64,000 bases of DNA from an uncultured Aquimarina sp. (GTDB lineage: Bacteria > Bacteroidota > Bacteroidia > Flavobacteriales > Flavobacteriaceae), in the NCBI GenBank assembly GCA_947496705.1, contig CANMDW010000008.1, forward strand, positions 62,001 to 126,000, in the 5' to 3' direction. The position numbers and the translations under genes were made by a program. The notes under the pieces are model-generated. The model saw nothing but the letters and a program-made list of their open reading frames with translations, was not told the DNA's origin and made no database searches. Positions 26,460-34,832 of the stretch are shown one piece after another (the stretch's first letter is position 1; each line of letters opens with the position of its first letter).

Positions 26460-26606
26460 GATTACAAGGTTCTAACTGACTATTTTATAATTAGCCACAA
26501 AACGGTTTCAAGAAATTAGCACAAATATATCTGTGCGCTAACTTTCGTAAGTAATAGAACCATTTCAAGACGGCGAATATAAGCTGGATAATTCCTGTCG
26601 AACACC

Positions 26607-26649
26607 TGATACAGGTCATTGATTCAAGCTACTTCATCTAGTAATTTTG
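26607..26649 (+). promoter_or_regulatory. FNR-like operator plus perfect -7 box for the SDR remnant
   Basis: Operator TGATACAGGTCA at 26607-26618 (one mismatch). -7 box TAATTTTG at 26642-26649 (perfect). Spacing is 36.5 bp. The promoter is better preserved than the gene it serves. Confidence 0.7.
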
Positions 26650-26675
26650 CTATTCAATCTTTAAATAAAAAATAA

Positions 26676-27087
26676 ATGGATAAGCTTAAAGATAAAATAG
26701 CAATAATAACTGGAGGCGCGGGCGAATAGGTAAAGCAACTGCCAAGCTATTCTTAGCTCAAGGAGCAAAAGTAATGCTCGTTGGAAGAACGGAAAACACC
26801 TTAAAGAAGCAGGAATTGAAGGAACATCAAAATCCATCGCAGAATATCCCGAAGACATTTTTGATCAGATCATCGCTATAAATCTAAAAGGTGTCTGGTT
26901 AGGATGCCAATATGTGATTCCCCAAATGTCTGATAGAGGAAGTGTGATTATAGCTTCTTCTGTTGCCGGAATAAAAGGGTTTAAAGGCTTGGGAGCATAT
27001 GTCGCCAGTAAGCACGCTGTGGTAGGGATTATGTGCACAGCTGCTCTAGAAAATGCGGATAGAAATATTAGAGTAAATACCATACAT
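26676..27087 (+). pseudogene. Short-chain dehydrogenase/reductase remnant
   Basis: The start MDKLKDKIAIITGGAG is a typical SDR nucleotide-binding motif, cut by a frameshift at about 26725 (a lost base in GGCGAATAGG). The next frame continues GIGKATAKLFLAQGAKVMLV and GRTE. After an internal deletion of roughly 40-60 codons and another shift it reads IIAINLKGVWLGCQYVIP and then the active-site region GLGAYVASKHAVVG with the YxxxK-like signature. Homology ends near NIRVNTIH (about 27085), where it runs into the tail of an opposing fragment. Non-functional. Confidence 0.85.
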
Positions 27088-27094
27088 TCTACTA

Positions 27095-27278
27095 ATTGGT
27101 CAGGCTTATTATGTACATACTTCATTTCTAAAAGTAATCCTTCCTTAATATCTGTAAGTGCTCCAATTTTATTAAATAATTTAAGTTTGCTATAATCTAA
27201 CCATATATTGGGCTGTCTTTTAACTTTAATAGTTTTACTATTTCCTTCTACTAGAATAGTAATGATAGAATCTTGCAT
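27095..27278 (-). pseudogene. N-terminal fragment of an unidentified gene
   Basis: From the ATG at 27278, about 61 residues look like a coherent protein start (SIITILVEGNSKTIKVKRQP, then IKEGLLLEMKYVHNKPDQL). The frame then runs on into antisense of the SDR remnant, so the rest of the gene was lost at a junction near 27090. I do not recognise the family. It lies 35 bp before the convergent-side end of the sulfatase gene and in the same orientation as the polysaccharide locus. Confidence 0.45.
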
Positions 27279-27312
27279 GTTAAAATTTTGAACCTTACCA
27301 AGTTCTTACAAA

Positions 27313-28947
27313 TCACTCTATAGTTTTGCCTCTTAACCGTCTAAAATCCTCGTACGCTTTTTCTATTTTTTCTTTAGGTACTTTTTCAAACTCTTTTGCT
27401 GTAACTTTATAGTGACGCTGTACTGAATCCAATTTTTTTCTCATAAAACTAATAATGTCTTCATATTGATGATCATCAATAAAATTATATAATTCTTCAG
27501 GGTCCTTTTTTAGATCATAGAATTCCCAGGTATCGATATCATCATAAAAATGTATCAATTTATAACGTTGTGTTCGAATGCCATAGTGTTTTTTTACCAT
27601 ATGAAAAGCAGGGTAGTCATAGTAATGATAATAAATCACATCTCTAAAGTCTTCTTCGTTTACACTATCATCTAATAAACCTTTGAAAGGCTCTCCTTGC
27701 ATTTCTTTGGTAAGATGATTGGCCCCTGCAAAATCAAGAAAGGTTTGTGCAAAATCCAGATTCTGCACCATCGCTACTGTTCTTTTTTTAGGGGATATAA
27801 TTCCAGGTAGTTGCATTAACAAAGGTATCCTTAGAGACTCTTCATACATAAAACGTTTGTCAAACCATCCTCTTTCTCCTAAATAAAATCCTTGATCAGA
27901 AGTATATACAACCAAAGTGTTTTTATCTAGATCATTTTCTTCTAAGTAATCCAAAATCTTACCTACCCCTTCATCTACCGAAGCCACCGTTGCCAGATAT
28001 TCTTGCAAATAGCGTTGTCCTTTCCATTCTGCAAGCTCTCTTCCTTTTAAATTAGCACGATGCATCACATCATTTTTCGATAAATAAGCTTTATCCCAAA
28101 TTTTCCGTTGCTCTGGAGTCATTCGTTCAAAATCAATGGTCCAAGGATTATGAGCTAGTTCAGTACTGCCTTCAGACACTGTCATTTTAAGATCATGACC
28201 TTCATACATATCCTTATAAATAGTCTGCTGTTGCTCTTTCGCAGCTTGCCGAGTATCATGCGAAGTAAAATAAGTATCGGGTAACGGAAAAGTAATAGAA
28301 TCATATTTATTTAAATGCCGTAATGCGGGCATCCAGTTTCTATGCGGGGCTTTATGATGTACCATCATAAAAAAAGGCTTGTCTTTTTCTCGTTTTGTTT
28401 GTAACCAATGTAACGCCTCTTTTGTTATTATATCTGTAGCATACCCCTGAACAGTTACTGAATCTCCGTTTTTGATAAAATCAGGATTATAATAGTTTCC
28501 CTGATCCTGAATAATATTCCAATAATCAAACCCTTGCGGGTGGCCGTGAAGATGCCATTTACCAATCATGGCAGTTTGATATCCTATTTGTTTCAATAGT
28601 TTTGGTAAAGTAGGTTGATCTCCATTAAAAACTTCTCCATTTTGTCTAAAACCATTGATATGACTATGCTTTCCGGTTAAAATTACTGCGCGGCTTGGAC
28701 CACAGATAGCATTGGTACAAAATGCATTTTGAAACAACACTCCATTATTTGCAATTCTGTCGATATTAGGAGTTGGGGCTAATTTACTAATCGCATGCCC
28801 ATATGCACTAATGGCTTGCGCTGCATGATCATCAGACATTATAAAGAGAATATTCGGGGATATAGTTATTTCATCAACCTGCTGGTTATTTTGTTGTTTG
28901 CAGGAAAAGACACTAATACTTAGCAATAATAAAATAAATTTATACAT
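27313..28947 (-). CDS. Arylsulfatase-type sulfatase, lipoprotein
   Basis: The 544-residue protein has a lipoprotein signal (LLLSISVFSCKQQ). The S1 sulfatase fold follows: LFIMSDDHAAQAI (metal Asp pair), CGPSRAVILTG with the Cys of CxPSR converted to formylglycine by maturation, GKWHLHGHPQGF and VVYTSDQGFYLGERGWFDK. It removes sulfate esters from a glycan in the periplasm or on the surface. It is the last gene of the SusCD locus and begins 8 bp after the GH3 stop. The maturase is not in this window. S1 subfamily not assigned. Confidence 0.93.
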   Translation of the reverse strand: MYKFILLLLSISVFSCKQQNNQQVDEITISPNILFIMSDDHAAQAISAYGHAISKLAPTPNIDRIANNGVLFQNAFCTNAICGPSRAVILTGKHSHINGFRQNGEVFNGDQPTLPKLLKQIGYQTAMIGKWHLHGHPQGFDYWNIIQDQGNYYNPDFIKNGDSVTVQGYATDIITKEALHWLQTKREKDKPFFMMVHHKAPHRNWMPALRHLNKYDSITFPLPDTYFTSHDTRQAAKEQQQTIYKDMYEGHDLKMTVSEGSTELAHNPWTIDFERMTPEQRKIWDKAYLSKNDVMHRANLKGRELAEWKGQRYLQEYLATVASVDEGVGKILDYLEENDLDKNTLVVYTSDQGFYLGERGWFDKRFMYEESLRIPLLMQLPGIISPKKRTVAMVQNLDFAQTFLDFAGANHLTKEMQGEPFKGLLDDSVNEEDFRDVIYYHYYDYPAFHMVKKHYGIRTQRYKLIHFYDDIDTWEFYDLKKDPEELYNFIDDHQYEDIISFMRKKLDSVQRHYKVTAKEFEKVPKEKIEKAYEDFRRLRGKTIE

Positions 28948-28954
28948 CTGGTTT

Positions 28955-31201
28955 TTATTTGTTTAACTCCATCAATTCAAAACTATGGGTGAAAGGAAGG
29001 TCTGAACTTCCACCAACAAAGAGTTCAAATTCACCTGGTTCATATCTATAATTCATTTCCTGATCATAGAATCGCAAATCATTTGTTGAGATTGAAAATG
29101 TTATGGTTTTGCTCTCTCCTTTTTTTAGGGATATTTTTTTAAATCCTTTTAATTCTTTTAACGGCGGTGTAATACTTCGTACTTTATCGTGAATATACAG
29201 TTGAGCAATTTCTTCTCCGTCATAATCTCCTGTATTTGTAATTTTTGCAGAAACAATAATTTCAGAATTTGGTCTAAATACTTTATCATTTATATTAACA
29301 TCGTAGGTAAAACTAGTATAGCTTAATCCATATCCAAATGGATATAAAGGTTTGTTCGATACATCCAGATATTTTGATTTGTATTTCTCATCGGGTTTAT
29401 TTGGATCAATAGGACGTCCGGTATTTTTCATATTGTAATACACAGGTATTTGGCCCACATTTCTTGGGAAAGTAGTTGTTAATTTCCCTGAAGGATTGTC
29501 ATCACCAAATATAATATCTGCCACTGCATGGCCTCCCATAGTACCAGGAAACCAGGTTTCAAGAATAGCGGCTACATTTTGATCTTCCCAGGTGAGTGTT
29601 AGTGGTCTACCGTTCATCAATATCAGCACTATAGGTTTTCCTGTTTTTTTAATAGACTTGATCAGATCTCGTTGCAATCCAGGAAGACTCAGATTCGTCC
29701 TGCTGGCTGCTTCTCCACTCATATTTTGATGTTCTCCCATTACCATAACAATTACATCTGAGTTTCTAGTCACTTCTACAGCTTTATTGAATCTTGAGAA
29801 ATCTCCTCCTATAATTTCACAGCCCTTTTCATAACGGATATTCTCCTCTCCAATCTTTTTAATAAATCCTTCTAAAACACTTACAGCAGCTCCTTTACGA
29901 TCTCCTGCTGCTGACCAGTTACCTATAATGCTAGCTTCATCATTAGCCAAAGGGCCAATCAAGGCTATTTTTTTTTCTTTTGATAATGGAAGTAAATGAT
30001 TTTCATTTTTAAGTAAAACCATCGACTCTCTGGCAACTTTTCTCGCAGTTTCTAAATGGTGCTTGCTTAAAACTGTTTCTTTTTCTCTTTCAGGATCAAT
30101 ATATCTATACGGATTATCAAATAGTCCCAAGCTAAATTTCATTTCCAAAATTCTTCTAACAGCACTATTGATTTGCTCTTCTGAAACTTTTCCTTCCTCA
30201 ATCAATAGTTTTAAATGATTCAAATACACGCTTCCTTGCATATCCATATCCACTCCAGCATTCGTAGCTAGTTCTCCGGCATGTTTTTCATCTTTTGCAT
30301 ATCCATGAGGAATCATTTCATTGATTGAAGTATAATCGGTGACCACAAAACCTTTAAAACCCCATTCATTTCGTAATATATCTTTTAATAAAAATGTATT
30401 AGCAGAAGCTGGTATACCGTCTAACTCATTAAATGAAGTCATAAAAGTAGCAACACCTTCATCTACTGCAGCTTTAAATGGAGGTAGATATATAGATCGC
30501 AATTCTCGTTCAGACATATCCACCGTATGATAATCCCTGCCTGCCTGGGCTGCACCGTAGGCGGCAAAATGTTTTGCACAAGCTAAAATGGTATTTTCTT
30601 TAGAGAGATTATCTCCTTGAAAGCCTCTCACTCTAGCTTTTGCAATCCGACTGCCTAAATAAGTGTCCTCTCCTGCACCTTCAGAAATACGTCCCCATCT
30701 GGGATCTCTGGCTATATCCACCATCGGTGCGAATGTCCAGTGAATACCTTCTGCTGAAGCTTCTGTAGCTGCAATACGCGCACTTTTTTCAATAAGTTTC
30801 ATATCCCAGCTACAGGATTCGGCTAATGGGATCGGAAAAATAGTTCTGTGCCCATGAATAACATCATACCCAAAAAGTAACGGAATGCCTAGTCGTGTTT
30901 CCTCTACTGCTATTTGCTGAAGTTCTTTTGTATACCGGGTGGTAAAAGCATTGAATACCGCTCCAACTTTACCCTGTTTTATGTACTCCTTATAATTATC
31001 ATTCATTGATGGGCCGGTCACATCCCAACCACTTGTAAATAGTACCGTTTGTCCTATTTTTTCGTCTAAAGTCATAAGGTTAAGAATTGAATCCACTTGT
31101 TTACGATATGGACTTTCGGTATTTAATTTGGTATTCTGGGTAGTGCAACTAAATAACAATCCTAAAACGGATATCAGTAAAAATATTTTGAGTTTTTTCA
31201 T
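28955..31201 (-). CDS. Glycoside hydrolase family 3 beta-glucosidase-like, lipoprotein
   Basis: The 748-residue protein has a lipoprotein signal (LISVLGLLFSCTTQN). The GH3 N-domain includes FAPMVDIARDPRWGRISEG, KHFAAYGA and the nucleophile Asp in GFKGFVVTDYTSINEM. The C-domain has VMVMGEHQNMSGEAASR. A fibronectin-like tail (about 640-745) completes the BglX-type architecture. With the GH144 neighbour it probably hydrolyses sophoro-oligosaccharides to glucose. Its start overlaps the esterase stop by four bases. Confidence 0.93.
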   Translation of the reverse strand: MKKLKIFLLISVLGLLFSCTTQNTKLNTESPYRKQVDSILNLMTLDEKIGQTVLFTSGWDVTGPSMNDNYKEYIKQGKVGAVFNAFTTRYTKELQQIAVEETRLGIPLLFGYDVIHGHRTIFPIPLAESCSWDMKLIEKSARIAATEASAEGIHWTFAPMVDIARDPRWGRISEGAGEDTYLGSRIAKARVRGFQGDNLSKENTILACAKHFAAYGAAQAGRDYHTVDMSERELRSIYLPPFKAAVDEGVATFMTSFNELDGIPASANTFLLKDILRNEWGFKGFVVTDYTSINEMIPHGYAKDEKHAGELATNAGVDMDMQGSVYLNHLKLLIEEGKVSEEQINSAVRRILEMKFSLGLFDNPYRYIDPEREKETVLSKHHLETARKVARESMVLLKNENHLLPLSKEKKIALIGPLANDEASIIGNWSAAGDRKGAAVSVLEGFIKKIGEENIRYEKGCEIIGGDFSRFNKAVEVTRNSDVIVMVMGEHQNMSGEAASRTNLSLPGLQRDLIKSIKKTGKPIVLILMNGRPLTLTWEDQNVAAILETWFPGTMGGHAVADIIFGDDNPSGKLTTTFPRNVGQIPVYYNMKNTGRPIDPNKPDEKYKSKYLDVSNKPLYPFGYGLSYTSFTYDVNINDKVFRPNSEIIVSAKITNTGDYDGEEIAQLYIHDKVRSITPPLKELKGFKKISLKKGESKTITFSISTNDLRFYDQEMNYRYEPGEFELFVGGSSDLPFTHSFELMELNK

Positions 31202-32004
31202 TTTGAATTGTTGTCTAATTGATGAGAAAAAAGCCAGGATAGCAAATCAGGTTCCGAAAAGGCAGGGTCCCAACTGTTATGATTTGCATTATCATATAAG
31301 GTTACCTTGGGAAATCCTCCTGCTTTTAGAACAGCCTGGGCCATATCCAAGGAAAAAGAGGGGGCTACTACATTATCTTTAGCTCCGTGAAATATCCATA
31401 ATGAAGTGGTTTTAGCATATTTGTTTACCGTATCAGGATCTCCACCACCACATATTATCATAGCAGCAGCAAACATATTGGGTCTTCTGTATAACATTTC
31501 AAAAGTTCCCATCCCACCCATCGATAACCCCCCAATATAAATCTGATCTTCTTTCGTATATGATTTTGAAATTATTTCATCCATCATGTCGATTACCAAA
31601 CCAAGAGATGTATTTGGGGTTTCTCCATATTGGAAACTAAATTTTTCTCTTCCATTTTTACTTCTGTCGACCGTAATGTTTGACCAATAATCACTCTCGG
31701 GACACTGAGGAAAAATAACGATCGCCGGGTGTTTTTTTCTGAATTCTGTTTTCAGGAATAATTTGCTGCCATGCACCAATTGCTTACTATTATCAATACC
31801 TCGTTCACCAGCACCATGCAAGAAAAGTACCACGGGATATTTTTTATTTTTGTCAAAATCAACTGGCCAAAGGATTCTGTATTGAAGTGTATCAGACTCT
31901 TTTACAAAAATTTCTTTTTTATAAAGGTCAAAACTTTGAGCGTTTACTATAAAACCAATTAATAAACTTACCAGAAGTGTCCCTATTTTTTTTCTAATTG
32001 ACAT
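31198..32004 (-). CDS. Alpha/beta hydrolase, secreted esterase/peptidase-like
   Basis: The 268-residue protein has a signal peptide (LLVSLLIGFIVNAQS). The alpha/beta fold shows PVVLFLHGAGERG (oxyanion), GGLSMGGMGTFEML with nucleophile Ser, and the late His in DNANHNSWDPAF. It resembles feruloyl/acetyl esterases and prolyl-oligopeptidase-like esterases of polysaccharide loci. In this locus it may remove ester decorations. Its start overlaps the end of the GH144 gene by 11 bases. The true substrate cannot be assigned. Confidence 0.85.
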   Translation of the reverse strand: MSIRKKIGTLLVSLLIGFIVNAQSFDLYKKEIFVKESDTLQYRILWPVDFDKNKKYPVVLFLHGAGERGIDNSKQLVHGSKLFLKTEFRKKHPAIVIFPQCPESDYWSNITVDRSKNGREKFSFQYGETPNTSLGLVIDMMDEIISKSYTKEDQIYIGGLSMGGMGTFEMLYRRPNMFAAAMIICGGGDPDTVNKYAKTTSLWIFHGAKDNVVAPSFSLDMAQAVLKAGGFPKVTLYDNANHNSWDPAFSEPDLLSWLFSHQLDNNSK

Positions 32005-33361
32005 AGCTAAACCCTAATTTTTTAAGCCCGTTTTGTACATCTTTATTTTTCATAAAAAGTTTCCATAGTAATTGTGTTCTATAATTCTCAATCATTACCG
32101 GGATTGGCCCCTGATCAATAGCAAGATACCTTGGCACATACCAATTCTTTTCAAGATTAAAAGCATCATAAGGCCCATATTTTCCTATCAAACTGTCTTG
32201 CTTTTCGTACATGTATCGTAAAAACTGCATACTCTCTCTGGGCGTATAAGGAAATGAAGACAATGCAGCTGTTGGTGATATTACTCCCAAATCTCGACCA
32301 GGGCGATGACTTGAATACCCACTCATAGAATAGCTTGACGTTAAGCCCCAACAGTTTTCTCCATATCCTTTAAAGTTTTTTGGGTTATCAACACAATACT
32401 TGTAATGTATTTTGGTATGATTTACATTAAGATTCCAATAATCTCCATATTGATCTGTTAATCCTTTAGGGTTTAATCCCAGATATGAATAATGCGCCCA
32501 AAAAAGAGGTCCAACAGGGTCGTCATCATGTTCATAATGATCAAGTATTGTTGGCAATTCATAAAAAATTCTATCAGTAGTTATATCCCCATTTCTTGCC
32601 CAACCTTTTTCATAAACTTCCATATCGATAGGATGTGTAGGTGATGATGCAGCTAGTACATACATAATCAAACATTCATTATACCCACCAACAGGAAAAT
32701 TCATATCCCACCCATAATTTGGAGACCAGTGCCAATACAATACCTGTTCGCCTCCTTTGGTGTACCAATCCCATTCTACGTCCTTCCATAGTTTATTAAT
32801 TCGCTCAACTAGTTTTTTTTCATTATCATTCCCTTCTTTAAAATATTCTGAAACGGTAAGCAAACCTTGTACAAGGAAAGCTGTTTCTACAAGATCTCCC
32901 CCATCATCTTTCTCACTAAAAGGCTTTACTTTTCCTGTTGTTCCGTCTATCCAATGCGACCAGGCTCCATGAAATCGATCTGCTTTTTCCAGAAAGCTCA
33001 CTATTTTTTCAAAATGTTGTAAAGCTTCACTCTTATTGATATAACCTCTTTCAACGCCTACTAAAATTGCCATTAGACCAAACCCAGTACCTCCTGTTGT
33101 TACAATATTTTGATCATTTTGGGGATACATATTATCCATATGAATCCGCTCTCTTGCCATACCAGAGTTAGGTTCGGCTCCTGCCCAGAAATAATTAAAA
33201 GTTTGTCTTTGCACCAGGTCCATTAATTCCTCATCCGAGAGCCTTTCTTCATTTATATCTTGCTCTACAGTTGGTTTGGCGCTCGTATTTGATACTTTTT
33301 GGTCATTACATCCAGTTAATACTGAAGTAATGAAGATTGTGATTATATAAATTACTCTCAT
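31994..33361 (-). CDS. GH144-type (glycoamylase fold) endo-beta-1,2-glucanase candidate
   Basis: The 455-residue protein has a lipoprotein signal (ITSVLTGCNDQ). The glycoamylase (alpha/alpha)6 domain shows FNYFWAGAEPNSGMARERI, TTGGTGFGLMAILVGVERGY, SHWIDGTTGKV, DGGDLVETAFLVQGLL and, near the C-terminus, AIDQGPIPVMIENYR. This fold defines GH144, whose characterised members cleave linear beta-1,2-glucan. It is co-transcribed with GH3, esterase, sulfatase and SusCD. Endo-beta-1,2-glucanase is the best guess. Confidence 0.85.
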   Translation of the reverse strand: MRVIYIITIFITSVLTGCNDQKVSNTSAKPTVEQDINEERLSDEELMDLVQRQTFNYFWAGAEPNSGMARERIHMDNMYPQNDQNIVTTGGTGFGLMAILVGVERGYINKSEALQHFEKIVSFLEKADRFHGAWSHWIDGTTGKVKPFSEKDDGGDLVETAFLVQGLLTVSEYFKEGNDNEKKLVERINKLWKDVEWDWYTKGGEQVLYWHWSPNYGWDMNFPVGGYNECLIMYVLAASSPTHPIDMEVYEKGWARNGDITTDRIFYELPTILDHYEHDDDPVGPLFWAHYSYLGLNPKGLTDQYGDYWNLNVNHTKIHYKYCVDNPKNFKGYGENCWGLTSSYSMSGYSSHRPGRDLGVISPTAALSSFPYTPRESMQFLRYMYEKQDSLIGKYGPYDAFNLEKNWYVPRYLAIDQGPIPVMIENYRTQLLWKLFMKNKDVQNGLKKLGFSYVN

Positions 33362-33374
33362 AAATTAAGAAGAT

Positions 33375-34814
33375 TTAATATCCAGGATTTTGGGTTAACA
33401 CATTACTACTTAACGCAATTTGAGCTGCCGGAATGGGAAAAACTTCGTGAACACCATCAACGAATTGTTTTCCGACAGCTCTTAATACTTCTCCAGCCCT
33501 TCCTTGACGTACCAGGTCGAAGAATCGATCCCCTTCCAATGCTAATTCTGCCCTTCTTTCTTTCCATATTTCCATACGTAATATTGTTTGATCCGTGGTA
33601 TTAGAATTTGCCAATCCTGCTCTGTTTCTTACACGATTTAAGCTTTCTAAAGCCGTCATTGTATTACCTAACTCATTATTGGCTTCCGCATTGATCAATA
33701 AAATCTCTGCAAATCGTAGTACTTTGATATTTGTATCTGCATTTTCTCTACAATTGTTTCTTCTAAAATCGGTAGAAGGCACATATACTTTTTGATTATA
33801 TCGTATAGGATGTACCGGATTATTTCCTGCTGTGATCAAATCACCTTCAGGAGTTGTTTCCCCTACGAATAGAATAGTTGCATCTCTTCTAAGATCTCCT
33901 GTCTCATAAGAATTAGCAAGATCTTCTGAAGGAGAATTGAAACCCCAACCAAATTGGGCCCGAACCCCTTGTGTTTGCCCATATTGAGAGTCGGCCTGGC
34001 AATTTCCATCAGCAGTAGATTCGATTTCAAAAATTGATTCTATATTATATTCATTTTGGTACCTGAATAATTGATAGTAATCAGGAAACAGATCATATCC
34101 CATACCCATTACTTCCTGGCTTAGCACAAGCGCCTCCCCCCAATCTTTGCGGTACATTGCTATTTTGGCCAACATTCCTTTGGCAGCACCTTTAGTAGCT
34201 CTTCCAACATTGGATGCATCATAAGAAATTGGTAATACTGCTGCTGCTTCGGTTAGATCTTGTATAGCTTGCTGATATACTTCTTCTACCGAATTTCTTG
34301 GGATATTGTAAACACCATTTTCAGGAATTTCAGTATAAATAGGAACACCTCCAAATGCTCTAATCAAATTAAAATAATGATATCCCCTGAAGAATTTTGC
34401 TTCTGCCAAAAGGCGATTTTTTAAGGTTTCGTCCATAGAAATTCCAGAAACATTAGTAAGTACCTGATTACAAAAATTGATGGCTCGATATTGACCAGTC
34501 CAATAATTATCTACAATGAAAGCCGAAGAGTTTATAGTAAAATTGTCGAAATCATTAATAAAGGCGGCATCTCCTGGGTTACTTCCTTTATCAGAATCAT
34601 CTGAAGGTATTTGAGTAATGATCATATAAGGAAACCCTGATGTAAACCACTCTATCTGATACCTGTAAATACTGTTAGTCGCTTCGATAGCATGCTCCTG
34701 AGTTGTAAAAAACTCTTCAGCCGAAGTACTATCCTCTAAGGGAACTTCTAAAAAATCATCACTACATCCAAAAAAGGTAGTACTTATGATTATAAATAAG
34801 GCTAGTTTTTTCAT
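33375..34814 (-). CDS. SusD/RagB-family surface glycan-binding lipoprotein
   Basis: The 479-residue protein has a lipoprotein signal (FIIISTTFFGCSDD). The SusD helical fold includes AEAKFFRGYHYFNLIRAFGG, GRATKGAAKGMLAKIAMYRK, LRFAEILLINAEANNELGN and the conserved end WKERRAELALEGDRFFDLVR plus VFPIPAAQIALS. It caps the SusC barrel and captures glycan at the cell surface. It begins 18 bp after the SusC stop. Confidence 0.95.
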   Translation of the reverse strand: MKKLALFIIISTTFFGCSDDFLEVPLEDSTSAEEFFTTQEHAIEATNSIYRYQIEWFTSGFPYMIITQIPSDDSDKGSNPGDAAFINDFDNFTINSSAFIVDNYWTGQYRAINFCNQVLTNVSGISMDETLKNRLLAEAKFFRGYHYFNLIRAFGGVPIYTEIPENGVYNIPRNSVEEVYQQAIQDLTEAAAVLPISYDASNVGRATKGAAKGMLAKIAMYRKDWGEALVLSQEVMGMGYDLFPDYYQLFRYQNEYNIESIFEIESTADGNCQADSQYGQTQGVRAQFGWGFNSPSEDLANSYETGDLRRDATILFVGETTPEGDLITAGNNPVHPIRYNQKVYVPSTDFRRNNCRENADTNIKVLRFAEILLINAEANNELGNTMTALESLNRVRNRAGLANSNTTDQTILRMEIWKERRAELALEGDRFFDLVRQGRAGEVLRAVGKQFVDGVHEVFPIPAAQIALSSNVLTQNPGY

Positions 34815-34832
34815 TATTTTATTTTTTTAATT

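Noticed and set aside
26865..27278. A 137-residue minus-strand gene
   Set aside because: Its second half is antisense of the SDR remnant; only the first 61 codons look genuine, reported as a fragment.
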